This document shows, piece by piece, positions 12,261 through 23,500 of a stretch of 64,000 nt of DNA (positions within the stretch are counted from its first letter, which is position 1; every line of letters begins with the position of its first letter). The translations under genes and the position numbers were made by a program. The notes below the pieces were generated by a model. The model did not search any database. It was not told the origin of the DNA and worked only from the letters and a program-made list of their open reading frames with translations. Source of the DNA: Takakia lepidozioides (lineage: Eukaryota > Streptophyta > Takakiopsida > Takakiales > Takakiaceae); NCBI GenBank assembly GCA_030704615.1, contig CM060731.1:78100756-78164755 (forward strand), written 5' to 3'.

Positions 12261-13649
12261 CTCCTTGTAAAGCCAGGACAAGGTCCCTTGCACCTCTGGC
12301 AAAAGAGTCGAAAGCCAGCCTGCACTTGCTTGTCTCCTAGATCAACTCGCCCGTGCAACACAATGTTTATGCAAATGTGAACTTCTAAAAAAGTTGGCAA
12401 AAGAAATTGAGCTGAAACACGAAAGTTGCCCATAACATTTTACCTTCCAAGATATTTCCGACGAGGACAATGTCCTTGATTTTCCGGCACAGGCATGCTC
12501 CATCGAGATGAGCAATGGCGCCGATGCGGTCTTCAATTGGGATCCCACACCACAGGACTTTGAAGACATTGGGATTCTGCAAAACAATGTCGAATACTGC
12601 TCGCTCCATCACCAATGCAAACCAGTGCAATGCGTCATCCACCACAAACTTCTGTGAATGGTCTGTTCCATGGAGTAAGTCCATCCTCAAACTATGCAGA
12701 TCCTTCATCAACTTGTTGTATGAGCGGGAATTGCCAAATTGCATCCATCTGTGTTGTAGGAAGGAAGCTGTCGTGCGCTCAAAGTCCTCCTCAGTCAATC
12801 CGAACAAGTGCTTTCTTCGCACCCCAAAGGTTGGAAGTGCCATAGGCATATGTCTGAGGTCTTCAGGCCGTGGGTCATCCATGAGAATCAGCTGCACAAG
12901 TAGAGGCGGCGCATTTTGGTCGCTTGTGGCTTCAATGGCAACAGCAGAGGTGGCTTCTAGAACATGGTTGGCTTCCTCAATAGAAAACTCCATGGAATAA
13001 TGAAAGGGTACAAATGACCACCGGCGGTCCGCAACAATCCGGTGGAGCTCATTATGCCAATTCAAATGGGGATTAATTTCTCCTACCCTAAGCCGGGGAA
13101 GTGTGAGGTCTTCAGCTCCGGGTCGAATTACCGGTGATGGCGATCGCCAAACTGCAAAAAGCGTCGTGCTATGTGAGAGAAATGCAGTTTGCTGGTCCGT
13201 AGTCTGTTGGATGACAGGACTTCCCATTGGCATGGGCTGCATGATAGGCTCCTGGAGAGGAGTCTGCAGGATGACAGGCTGCTCGTTGGGAGTTTGCTCC
13301 GTTGGAGTCTACTGGATGACAGGCTGCTGAACGGGAGTCTGCTGGATGACGACATGTTGAATGGGAGTCTGCTGGATGGCAGACTCGGCTGTCCCAGACG
13401 CATTCCCCCCCGACGCGTCTTGAATATGTAATGCCGCTATAGCAGCAGATGACCCAGGATACTTCAATAATATGTACTCTCGCACGCGGTCCACTTCCGC
13501 ACGCACTGCAGTCGCTTGTAAAGGAGCATCATTGTTAGGTATCCGCCAAGCCTGAATGGCCCTACGAATAGAAACACGTTCATCCTGGTACACAGCAGAG
13601 AACTTGGACGTTATGAACATGGACGTGGACTCTATATTCACCTCATGCA

Positions 13650-13900
13650 GCGGACTGGACTTACAGACCAGCAGACTGTAACATGCGTACATAGGGTGGA
13701 GGCAACTAGTAGACTATACCAGTGGACTGGACCAGCGGACTGACAAACGGACTCAGTAAGTAATGCAGCGATATAAAACAGACTAACTGACGAGCGGACT
13801 GAGCCAGCGGACTGAGGAGAGAACGCACTGACTGACCAGATTGAATAGGCAATATGACCCCGATGATGGACTCAAACAGCACAGAGAACAGACTGGGCGG
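13650..13900. repeat. CAGCGGACTGA / CAGTGGACTG repeat in an intron of the accessory gene
   Basis: Repeated (G/C)AGCGGACTGA and CAGTGGACTGG units lie between the acidic exon and the long exon of the - strand gene. They are another cluster of the element-wide motif. Confidence 0.65.
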
Positions 13901-14876
13901 TCAGACTGACCATTACCTCCTCTACTTCATCATCGTCATCTTCATCTTCAAAGTTGTTCAACCAGTTCTGTTCCGCCTGTCGGATGAATGTGCGTAGCAG
14001 ACCTGACTTGGGCAACTCTGTAGAAATAACGGAAGAAGTCTGGATCCCCAATTGGTGGGCACTCTGGTGGGAAAAGCCCAAAGTCAACGAGGCGCAATGT
14101 GCCAGGGCAGACTGGCCCTTCAGTGCTCTGTTGAGTTTTTGGTTTTGACCCTAAACCGATGGCATGGGTCGCGATATTTGTGTGAGTCTGCTGCCGAGTC
14201 TGGTCAGGCAAGTCAATGTCCACTGGACTTGTCACCCCTTCCAGGCCCTGAGTAGATTCACTTTCAGTATCAGTACTGATGGTGTGGGTCTGCCGCCCAG
14301 GACGGGGTTCAGTCTGTTGCGTGGATTTTGCCCTTGCCTCGCGAGCAGACCTTGCAACCTTCTCCTTTTTTTGCCTTTTTTTTTTTTGGCCCCATCACTC
14401 AGTTTACGTTTTCTGGGAGCGTCCGGCGTTCCCTGCACTTGCAAATCCTCCATTGATAGGCCACCAGAATGGACGCCATACCGTGCGCGCACTTCGTCTA
14501 ATTCCAAAGTGCGGGGGTCAAGCACTGATCCGCGCAAGCACATTGTGGCCTCTTTGACAATCGACATTTCTTTCAGTATCGGCCAAGGCTTGAAATCCCG
14601 TGGAATCATTGCAACAGTCTCCTTGCAACCCGTGTCAACACAATGCCGATTTAGTTGGATTTTGTCCTTGATAACCTCTTCACAGAAGGGACAGAAGAGC
14701 TTGTCCTTCTGTCAATTCGAGTTTTTGGGCTTTTGGGCGCGGAGGTCTACAAATGCTTCCACTATTTTATGATCAAATTCGTCTGGTGAGTACCAGTACC
14801 TTCGCTCATTCTTCAGTCTGGTTTGGTGCACAAAATCCACCCAGTCCACTCCACCTTTTTCACAAGCATCATCCAT

Positions 14877-16628
14877 CGCTGCAGAATGAAACGAAGGTGC
14901 AAGGATAATGAGCGACAGATAGAAGTCCTATGAAAAAACTCACCCTAAGCAAGAAGAGGACACAGAATGGAATGGAAACACCGCAACAAGTGAGAACCTC
15001 ACCGAGCCGATGAACTTCGAGTTGTTACGAAGGCGAACGTGTTTGCGACGCTTCGCGGCTCACCGCGACTCTCCACACCTGGGGAAGAACGGTCGTCTTT
15101 CGTTACGGTGATGGAAACGCAAAGAGAAAACAAAATAGTGCAAAACAGTGCGAAGAAACAGGCGCGAAGAGAATGGAGTCGATTGCACAGGGAACATGAA
15201 AAGAAAGTAGAAGTAGAAGGGGGAAAGCGGGCATGGCACTGCCAACGTGGCGCGATTTCACAGGCGCCAACTATCCGCCGTCATCGCATTGAATACGTCC
15301 ACCGAACGAACGCATCATACTAAATTCATCCACGGTCCTCGCAAGTGCAGCAGACTCATTTCCCATCGGGCCGAGAGTCCACCGGACCGCCAGTCCAGCG
15401 GACTATTCGCTTTGCTGAGGCGAAGCGGCTTCATATTGGAGGCACTTCCCTGCCAGCGGAATGAAGACAAAAGAGAGTAAGGGGAGAACAGGAAAGTCGA
15501 ACACACCCATTGCGAACAGACTCGCGGCACAACAGACTGATGCATGCACAGTCCAACAGACTGATATCCATAGAGGAGAACTGTCCAGCAGACGGACGTT
15601 TCGTCAGACTGGCGGGAGAACAAGCCAAAAGACTGACCGGAGGGAAAATAAGAAGTCAAATAAACTTAGTGCAACAGACTTCCGATACAACAGACTGACA
15701 AATTCACAAGTGCGACAGACTGCTATCCCAACAGACGGACTTCCAGCAGACCGCCTCCAAACTGACTGTTATGCACGCGATAAGGGGAATATCCGGAGCA
15801 CTGACGGGCCAGCGGACCTACTGTGAACAGACTCGCGACACAACGGACCTCAAACATTCATGCGCATTTGCAGATGTAATTGTCTCAGCCTGGTCCGTCT
15901 CCTGGCAAATGCGACAATGTATCGATTCTGTACCTACTCCCGTCGTGGCTCATACATCTGCATTCAGTAGGTACGTGTGGATGTTTGAGGACCTTACGAC
16001 TGGATGGTGTTCCGTGACGACTTGAATTGCTTTTTTGTGCTGTCATCCCTTATATAATACCATGTGGATCCATCACAAAGCTGGGTTTCTTCAGATTCTC
16101 CACCCTTTTCCACAACTTATGCACGACGGATGCAAGCTGCTATACTTGGTCACATAAACAGTTCCATCGTCCGATACGAAATCTGCAATACACGCCCCCA
16201 TGTGCATACGCTTCCACCATTTTCGCGCCCATGTTACCCATGGGTTCCTTTAACAAACTAAACTTGTGAAGGCTCTCATGAGGGATGCAGTACGAAGGGG
16301 CTAAACGTATCATGATGGATCACAAGCAGAGGACGTTATCGACGACAGATGTCCGCATTTTCCATATTTATGACATAGAACCAAACCATAAAACGAAGGT
16401 TCCCGAAAGTACAACAAGAAGGCAAAAATAGTGGAAGCATATGCACGATGGTGGCTGTAGTGCCGAGACAGTCCTCTCATGTTCAAGCACACGTTTCATC
16501 ATCATCATGAACATCGCTCGCAAAAGAGGAACAGTCGCGTGCATGGAAACGCCTACCGCAACATCGGACAACAAACAGCCGTTAAAAGAGAGCGACCGAG
16601 ATTTGGTGGGAAGATCATTGCCATTTTC
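14877..16628. other. Right internal spacer of the MULE
   Basis: Probable 5' leader region of the - strand gene. 15,330-15,850 is rich in CAGACTGA/CAGCGGACT motifs and produces meaningless Gln/Thr ORFs. No further gene is seen from 15,850 to 16,628. Confidence 0.5.
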
Positions 16629-16946
16629 GCAGCCCTAAAAATGGAGGGCTCGGATGGGTTATGGGAATGGCGATCCTGCGCCGTCGGCGGACTGGATGGC
16701 AGGGGACTGGCCAGCAGACTAGCGGGCAGACTGGCGGACTGGAGACTGGAGGGCAGCGGACTCATGGGCGGGGGACTGGCCGCGCGGCGGACGGGGGCGC
16801 GGGCGCAGTTGCTGCAGCCGCGCCCGCGGCTGGGCAACCGCGCGCAGCGGCGGGCGGGGTGCTGGGGAGCCGGGCGTCCGTGCGCGGGGCCCACCGCCCA
16901 CATCGCACGTGCCCATTGAAGACCCTATTATCTTAAAATGAGAGGC
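16629..16946 (-). repeat. Right terminal inverted repeat of the MULE
   Basis: Reverse complement of the left TIR over its whole length, with scattered substitutions in the GC-rich core and fewer minisatellite units. The outer tip is AATGAGAGGC followed directly by the target duplication. Confidence 0.93.
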
Positions 16947-16955
16947 CATTTTTTT
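16947..16955. repeat. Right 9-bp target site duplication (CATTTTTTT)
   Basis: Exact direct copy of 4349-4357. Confidence 0.9.
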
Positions 16956-17418
16956 CCTCCCATAAAACACAAAACTAAACATAGTGACATATAATCTTCA
17001 TTACTGTTTACAAGCTTTGTGAGCCAAGTTACTTGGTAATTTTATTTGTATTTCCAAGAGCCTTGCAAACATTGATACTTCTTATCTATTGACATGTAGC
17101 ATTAGGCAGGGTCTTTTTGGGCCAGGGTTCAAATATGCCACTTAGTGTAGATTGACTGAAATGCAATATAAGCCAATTTAAGGTTTTCTACTTATGAATG
17201 TTGGTTTAAATTTTTTTGGTGGTGTTTGGCATAATTCCTGCCTAGTCTCCAATGATGCCTAAACCCTCCAATTTGCTACGTCAATTCTGGGTTATTCGCC
17301 TCATGAAGTCTACTATGTTTTAGGTTCATTCGCCCAACACCCATTCAAAATCTCATATTATCGCCAGCCATTTCCACTACGCATTTTGTACAAGCGCCAG
17401 ACATGCTCCTCTAAGGTT
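16956..17418. other. AT-rich intergenic stretch
   Basis: No exon is recognised. It may include the 3' part of the RING gene on the - strand, but no second RING-gene exon was identified. Confidence 0.4.
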
Positions 17419-17727
17419 CTAATGGATGCCACTTGTGCTACAATGTAAATACCTTAAAATAAACGCTGCTGGAGAGTGGTCTCCCACACCGTAGATGGGA
17501 ATTATGCTGTCGGAGCTTCCAATATAATTCCTGCAGACTGGGCACATGTTGTTGTGCTGGTCTGGTAAACCGGTACGACCATGGAGCCATTCGTGGATAC
17601 AGGGCCAGCAAAAGATGTGGCCACACTTGGTAAGGATAGGGCCGTTTGGAGCTTCGAGGCAGATGTTGCAGTCGAAATAGGCACTGGCCCTGGCTGTATT
17701 GCTGCTCATGGCTGAGGCTGCATGCAA
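17419..17727 (-). CDS. RMA/RNF185-like RING-finger protein, probably truncated or first exon
   Basis: 102 codons with a complete C3HC4 RING: CNIC, then CGHIFCWPCIHEWL, then CPVCR, followed by SDSIIPIYG. FDCNICLEAPNGPILTKCGH and the PIYG ending are typical of ER-anchored RMA-type E3 ubiquitin ligases (family knowledge). Those proteins normally run to 200 or more residues with a C-terminal membrane anchor, which is absent here. A possible donor, TTTTAAG|GTATTT at about 17,454-17,461, would make this the first exon of a longer gene, but I found no follow-on exon. The start could be at codon 1 or codon 7, as both are Met. It may be a functional small RING protein, a first exon or a gene fragment. 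Confidence 0.6.
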   Translation of the reverse strand: MHAASAMSSNTARASAYFDCNICLEAPNGPILTKCGHIFCWPCIHEWLHGRTGLPDQHNNMCPVCRNYIGSSDSIIPIYGVGDHSPAAFILRYLHCSTSGIH

Positions 17728-18830
17728 GTGGTCATCAGGTTGTCAGAAATGAGGCTGTCAGCAATGGAATTCTAGTAGATGTCATTCGAAAATACCAACA
17801 GTGGTGGGTAAGCATAAGAGATGAGAGGAAAGACAACCTCGTGAGACTGCAGTTTAAAGAAGCCCTTACTGAACAGGAAAATCCTTGAAATCGTATCTAG
17901 AGTAAAGAAACAAGGGAACCTTAAGAAGGAATGGATTAAAAAAACAGAAAGAGGAAAAACTATGTAGCTTCGGGTACCTGAAGTCTTGGAGCAGCCTTTG
18001 TGCAGACTCTTAGCGTGACATACCCACATAATCCTCAGACTCTCATTTGCATTCCATAACGAGAGGCTGCGTATAATAGAGTAGTGAGCATATGCTCTTT
18101 ATAAGGAGTGTCATCAAACATCTCCGGAGGGGAGGATCGTTCTCAACGAGGAAATGTATGTAAGTAAAGGAATGTCATCATCAAACATCTCGGGAGTCGG
18201 GAGGGGAGGATCGATCTTAGCGAGGCAAGTAAATAAGGAAAATTTTCTGACAATCAAATTTCTTACGAAAATAAAAAACAAAACAAATCTGATAATCCTA
18301 ATGTCAAATTATAATCCTAGACAGATGACAAAATCAATAGGAAATTTTCTTTTTCAGGGAAAAAAAAATAAAAAATAAAAATAAAAATTGACATTATTAC
18401 CTATAACACAATTTCCAACAAAAAAATGTCAAATAACCATTGGTGTCTTGCTACTTGTACAAGGGAATTATGGGGGTAAAATCGTAAAATCCACAAATTT
18501 CGCCAAAAAGCCCCAGTATTGAATATCAGGAGCCTGATATTGCTAACGTGGACCTGTTAAGACGTGGCACCTGGTATGTAGCCACTTTTCTAACCCTGCC
18601 ACCTCGTTATTCTCGCCACATGGAGGATAGAATTGACACGTGGACCCGCCTGCGATCAAGCCCCCTGAATCTGGCGAAAGTACATACCGGATGCGTGCAT
18701 TTAGTTCTTGCATTATTCTTATTGTTTTCCCCTATTACTTATTATTAATAATTTTGTCATATGCACACGTGCTTGAAACTTGAAACCCTAAACTATACTG
18801 GACTCACAAACTGGAAACCCTAAGAAGTGT
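17728..18830. other. Intergenic, no gene recognised
   Basis: A CATCAAACATCTC(C/G)GGAG phrase occurs twice (about 18,112 and 18,180), forming a small imperfect direct repeat. AT-rich from 18,230 to 18,500. The right end probably holds the promoter and 5' UTR inherited by the RPL37A relic. Confidence 0.35.
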
Positions 18831-18917
18831 CGAGAGTGCAGGAGCGTGGAGCCTATCGCAAGCAAGGGCTGCATCTCCGCACCAATCTCTCCAAGCGAGC
18901 TTCCCAGACGTGTAGCC

Positions 18918-20335
18918 ATGGTAAGCGTTAGACCTGCCATGCTGTGCATGCTTTTTTACGTTTTCTTCGTGCTCCCTTTCCTTTTGAAAACGAATTGTTG
19001 TTGTGGTGCCCTTGGTATATCACTTTGCAAGGACCCTACCTCTCTTGAACCCCCGTTCCCATCACAGAGCGCATTCCATCGTTGTTTTACTCCTAAGTTG
19101 TCAAGGAGGACACCCCGATGCGGTCTCAATATAACTAGGGTTCAGGTCGAGCTAGCCTGACAATCGGGAGTGTTGTTGAGGTCTAGAAGCTTTCTTGTAT
19201 GCAGGCGATGCTTTCCCCTTATAGTTTCGTATGTGCATTATGGTGTGGATTTGAGAACGAAACTCTCTTGGAATTCCTGGTTTCCGGATTTGTCAATTAG
19301 GGCGCCAGGTTTTACTTTTTGCCCTTTTGCGTTTGGCAGACGAAGCGAACGAAGAAGGCTGGAATGGTTGGAAAATACGGTACGGTCATGAATCTCTCTT
19401 CTTGCTTTTCTCTTGTACCCCACAGAAGGCGATCGATGGTTTGCTTAGTAAATCCAGGGAAAAGAGGCTTCATAGGAAGGCTTTCTGTTATTACAATTCC
19501 GTTGGCGATGATTTGTTGGCCCGGGTGGGTGAATGTTTCTCAGGGTAAAATGTTTTATATGCTGACTTCTCTGAGGGATGTAGAAGGATGCTTTATCGGA
19601 GTTTGTCACAGGAAACTGAGGACAAGGCTGCCATGTTGGGATGATTTGTTTGGGGAGCAGGCACAAAATACGGTGCCGAAATAAGGTAGCAGATCAAGAA
19701 GATGAAAGTTAAGCCAACTCTCTAAGTACTTCTGCGAATTTTGCAGGAAGGTATGCTAGATTTCTACCACCTAACCTTCCTGCCAGTCTTGTCTCCATAT
19801 CTTTATCTCTGGCACTACATCTGTAATTCCTGAGGGGTTGACCCACTCTATGGGTAGTGAGGGTTCTTACAGGATTAAAGCAGGTAGTACAATCATAGAA
19901 TGTAGCTCTGCCCAGTGTTTGAAGATTAAGAGTTTCAAGTTCTCTGAGAGGAGCTAGATATAGTTTGGTTTCTGCAGTCTAATGCAAGGTGATAGTGCTT
20001 GATTTGGCCCCACAATCGTGTACTGTGAGCGCAGCTTACTCTCAAGAAGCGTGCTTGATGGTGAAGTCGAGAATCCTTCTTGGACATATGCTGTGTGAGA
20101 ACCTAACCTGACTAAGCCAGCTAATCATGCACGGTATGGATAGCTCCCAGCAACCTTTTGCTAATCCTGTGATTGAGGGCTCAGGGCACTGAGTTGAGCA
20201 CAAGGGTTTCATTATCTAGTCAAAAATGGGCGTGGCCTGAAGGGTGTGTTCCATCTGTGCCTTGTCTGCAGTTAGCTGTAAATAGAAAGGGAGTTGTTAC
20301 AAAGACTCTGACAAGTTGAAAGCAGGTGGGGCCAA
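18918..20335 (+). pseudogene. RPL37A: Ribosomal protein eL43 (RPL37A) pseudogene retaining introns
   Basis: eL43 is a small zinc-binding protein of the 60S ribosomal subunit. Exon 1 is the start codon alone (18918-18920, ATG|GTAAGC). Exon 2, 19340-19379, reads TKRTKKAGMVGKYG, the family's N-terminus. Exon 3, 19661-19750, begins with the expected TKYGA but has an in-frame TAG at 19687-19689 and one extra base near 19,713, after which SKYFCEFC is readable. A decayed copy of the last exon lies near 20,290-20,330, where TGTTACAAAGACTCTGACAA aligns with the expected zinc-ribbon region and carries G-to-A-type changes. Retained introns mean a duplicated gene that decayed, not a processed retrocopy. 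The N-terminal exons are intact and the damage increases downstream. Confidence 0.8.
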
Positions 20336-20573
20336 CCTCTGAAGTACGTAGAAATGTTTCAGCTTACTTTGTGGTACTCCCTTTTTTCCCATGGGAGTTA
20401 ATTTAGAGTTCAACCTTTTCGCTGTCCCAATGTGCTATGGATGTTTCTGGGCAGCTTTACACTGAACAATATTGAGATGAGATATGTGAATACAATTGAG
20501 TTATACAACTGGTATGGGTCTGATATTTCATATCATTTTTGGTTGGGATGTTCCTCTTTCTTTGTGTGTTCAG

Positions 20574-23500
20574 CACTGCAAGTGCACCCACAATGTGCAG
20601 TACAATACGGCAAATGAGAAGGGTTTTGCAGCAACAGGGAGCGCAGTTGCAGACATTGCATTCGCCTCCTTCCACACGCCTGGGCTCTTTCCCGGTTGAC
20701 CTAATCACCTCAGATGTGAGGTTGAGGCAACCAATATCATTGTCGTCAGCACCCGAGGACTGGCTGTTTTTGCAAGACCGGCAGCCATGCTTGCTATATT
20801 CTTTTGGATTGGCACCATCAAAAGCATGGAATTACGCTGCAGTGAGGGGTTATTACATGCGGAACATCTCACAGCTCATTGCACCTGCAAATGGCAAAAG
20901 GGCCTTCCTTGTGGATACCCTAGCTCTGGTACTTTTTCGTCCTTACTGTTCCTGCCTTATTGCACAAAACTGTGGTTTCTAGAGGGTGGAGAAGCTTAGC
21001 ATGAGTTGAAGGTGGACATGCGGGGGACTGACCAGAACCTTCTATTGACAGGTTCGACGGCTAGAAGCTCAGGGCTTGACACCGAAGCAGGCAGAAGCCA
21101 TCACTGCAGTCATAACTGAGGTTCTTAATGATAGTCTGGAGAATGTGGCTCAGTCTTTTACTTCCAAGACAGAGATGCAGAGGGTATGTTGCTTATCCTT
21201 GAGTACATAATTTTTGTTGAGAGTGTGTGTGGGTTATTTGAGATTGTCTCACAATAGCTGAAATAGCAGAAATGTCAATCCTACTCTCAAGGAGGTGGTG
21301 ACTGGTGTTTCTGGTGCGGTCTTGAATTTCAGGTCAAAATTGATTTATGATGTTCGCATTATATTGAATGGAGGTTTTTGATGTGACTGGCCGGAGTTTT
21401 TTTGCCTGCAGATCAATTTAGAATGCAACCCCATCGTCTTTTTTGCTGGACTTGGGCCTAGATATCTAGGATGGTGATGTGGGAGAAGAAGCATAAGTTG
21501 GCATGGCACGCAAGAAGTTTCACTCGAAAACTGTTTTACGAAAGATGACCTTCTTTGGGACAAACTAAAATCAATTGTGTGCTACTCATTAAAAACTGTA
21601 TTTCGTGGACTGCTTATCTTTCCAAATTGCCTAACGTATTTGTTTATTTGGGCCACGCTTCATCCTTCAGCTGGGGATCTTATGCTTGCTCCACTGTTTG
21701 CTTGAATCAGAGCGAGATGATGGCAGAAGCTGCTCTCTCCAAGTTCAAAGGGGAAATGCAAAGCTCCCAGGTAGCCCCCGTTGTGTCCATGGTTCCACTG
21801 GCAATTTGATTTTGTAGCTGTACTTTCATGGGTCTTCATGACTGGTGGTGGATAACATTTTATATTCTGTTTTTTCTGGTCTCAGTATTTTATATTTTCC
21901 TTGCTTTCTCTATTTGGTGATTCTCTCATTCCATTGGTGGTTGTGGGGAGCGCCTATGGTTGCAACAAGGCACTAAACATGTGCTCACTACAAGCTTAGT
22001 TGTCCATGTTTAGTCAGTTCTGGACTAGTGACTTTGCACATTGGATGCAACCTCAAAGACATCAAGAATGCTCATTAAACTGAGGTGGTGTTGTGGGCTT
22101 GTCATGCAGGAGCATCATTTTGCCACCTTGCAGCGGGAGACAGAGAGGCTTCGAACTGATATTGACAAGATGCGGAGTGAACTTAGGTGTGGTTAGCTAG
22201 GTAACCTGATAGAGGAGGCTTGCCTGAGGGGTGGTTTGTCAGAATTCTTTCACTGCCCTTGATTTTCGATGTAAGTGTTGGTAGCAGCAGAGCTGATTGC
22301 CTGGTTATTGATGGCCTTTCGCCTTGGTGCAGGTATGAGATTGACAAAGTAACGGCAGGGCAACGGTTAGACTTGAATTTGGAAAGAGGGTAGGTGTCTA
22401 ACTCTGATGACTGCTGCTGTCTTGTCTGCAAATTTGACTGTGATTGTTTGAATTGCCTCTGTATGGGCTGGCTTGATGACTTCAAGGGAGTATATTCCAC
22501 TGGTGCACCTGTAGAAAACGAGAGAGATTACTTCTGCTGTTGTGAAGCAGGCATGATTAAAGAGCCGCCTTCTCCTAGTCCTTCTCAACTGAGGTGGGCC
22601 CTATCTGCGGGTGCACCTGCAATAGCATGAGGATCACCGTGCATGTTGCCAGATAACCTGATTGTTGTATAGTTCATCTAGCTCACCCCTGTTCTGTCAG
22701 CTGCAGGGTCACTGAAACTATGTGAGATCTCTCTGAGTTGAGCTGGCGATGCACAGTAGTGCTCAAAGTTGGCGTTGGTAGTTTTGCCTAGCTATTACCT
22801 GGAGTGGTTCCGTACCACTTTTCATTGCTTAACCATTTGAGAGCAATGCTTTTCCAATGCAGGCGCATCAGGGAGGAGTTAGCAACTCAGAGTACAGAGA
22901 CATCAAATTTAACCAACAAGCTGGATAGGGTAAATTTATATTCTGTGGATATATGGTATTTTCTTCTTGACAGACCTTCAACCTAGGGAAGTTACATGCT
23001 GAGGGGTCTGGTTTGCCGACCCAATAGGAAGCCTAATTTGTACTCTTCATGTCAGCCTATGTGGCTTCAGTGGAGTGTGCATGTGATCCACAGATTTGAA
23101 AAATCAGAGAGATGGGAAGGGAGTTGTCAGTTTCCTCTTGCTGGTACAGTATGCCTTTTTAAAGCATTTGTAGATGCTAGTATTTCTAAGGATGCAATTT
23201 AACTTTCTTCTACCAGTATGTCATGCACACTTGTTGTGCTGGACTTATGATGTCCTTCCTTGGGGTTGGATGAGCAGGAGATTCACACGTTGAAAACACA
23301 ACTTGAGGCTGCCAAGTATGATGTGATCAAGTACTGCATTGGTAAGACTTCTCACTTAAGTTGTACTAAGGGTTACTTCAGCAATTCCTTCATTTCTGAA
23401 CAAGATAATATCGGCCTAATAGAACATGGGTTAGGAGACATAGTCTCAATTTCGGGAGGTATAGCCCTTTTCGGATGAGTTTGATCAGGTCAATCAGTGA

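Larger units (their letters stand above)
9867..14876 (-). pseudogene. Second MULE gene: accessory protein of unknown family, degenerate
   Basis: Read right to left, ATG at 14874-14876 opens MDDACEKGGVDWVDFVHQTR and continues into a zinc-finger-like CPFCEEVIKDKIQLNRHC (about 14,620-14,700). A Lys/Arg-rich nuclear-signal-like block follows beside a poly-A run near 14,370-14,396, then an acidic DEDDDDEVEE block near 13,920. Next is a long open block (13,692 to about 12,450) with VIQQTP repeats and an unknown domain that includes ALPTFGVRRKHLFGLTEEDF. It ends at a donor after GNILE. Further down are Gln/Thr repeats (about 12,180-11,120), a basic exon 10,766-10,309 (donor CACAG|GTGAGT) and a last exon 10,009-9,867 ending TGA. 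Breaks are TGA at 14712-14714, a likely one-base slip in the poly-A run near 14,390, TAG at 13309-13311, and a TAG inside a QQT repeat. Not every splice junction is resolved. I do not recognise the family. It sits where mudrB sits in MuDR but does not look like it. Confidence 0.6.
4358..16946. mobile_element. 12.6-kb Mutator-like DNA transposon (MULE) with long TIRs
   Basis: The element is bounded by inverted repeats of 340 bp (left) and 318 bp (right) that begin GCCTCTCATTTTAAGATAAT, and it is flanked by the perfect 9-bp duplication CATTTTTTT. It contains a MULE-type transposase gene with a DDE domain and SWIM finger on the + strand (4,842-8,236). A second multi-exon gene runs on the - strand (14,876 down to 9,867). 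The two are transcribed toward each other, with repeats between them. A CAGC(A/G)GACT-type motif recurs through TIRs, introns, coding repeats and spacers and is not seen in quantity outside. Both genes carry in-frame stops, so this copy is probably non-autonomous now although its ends are well preserved. Confidence 0.93.

Noticed and set aside
15461-15826. 121-codon Gln/Thr-rich ORF on the + strand
   Set aside because: Same CAGACTGA repeat read through. No start context, no similarity, and opposite to the second gene's direction.
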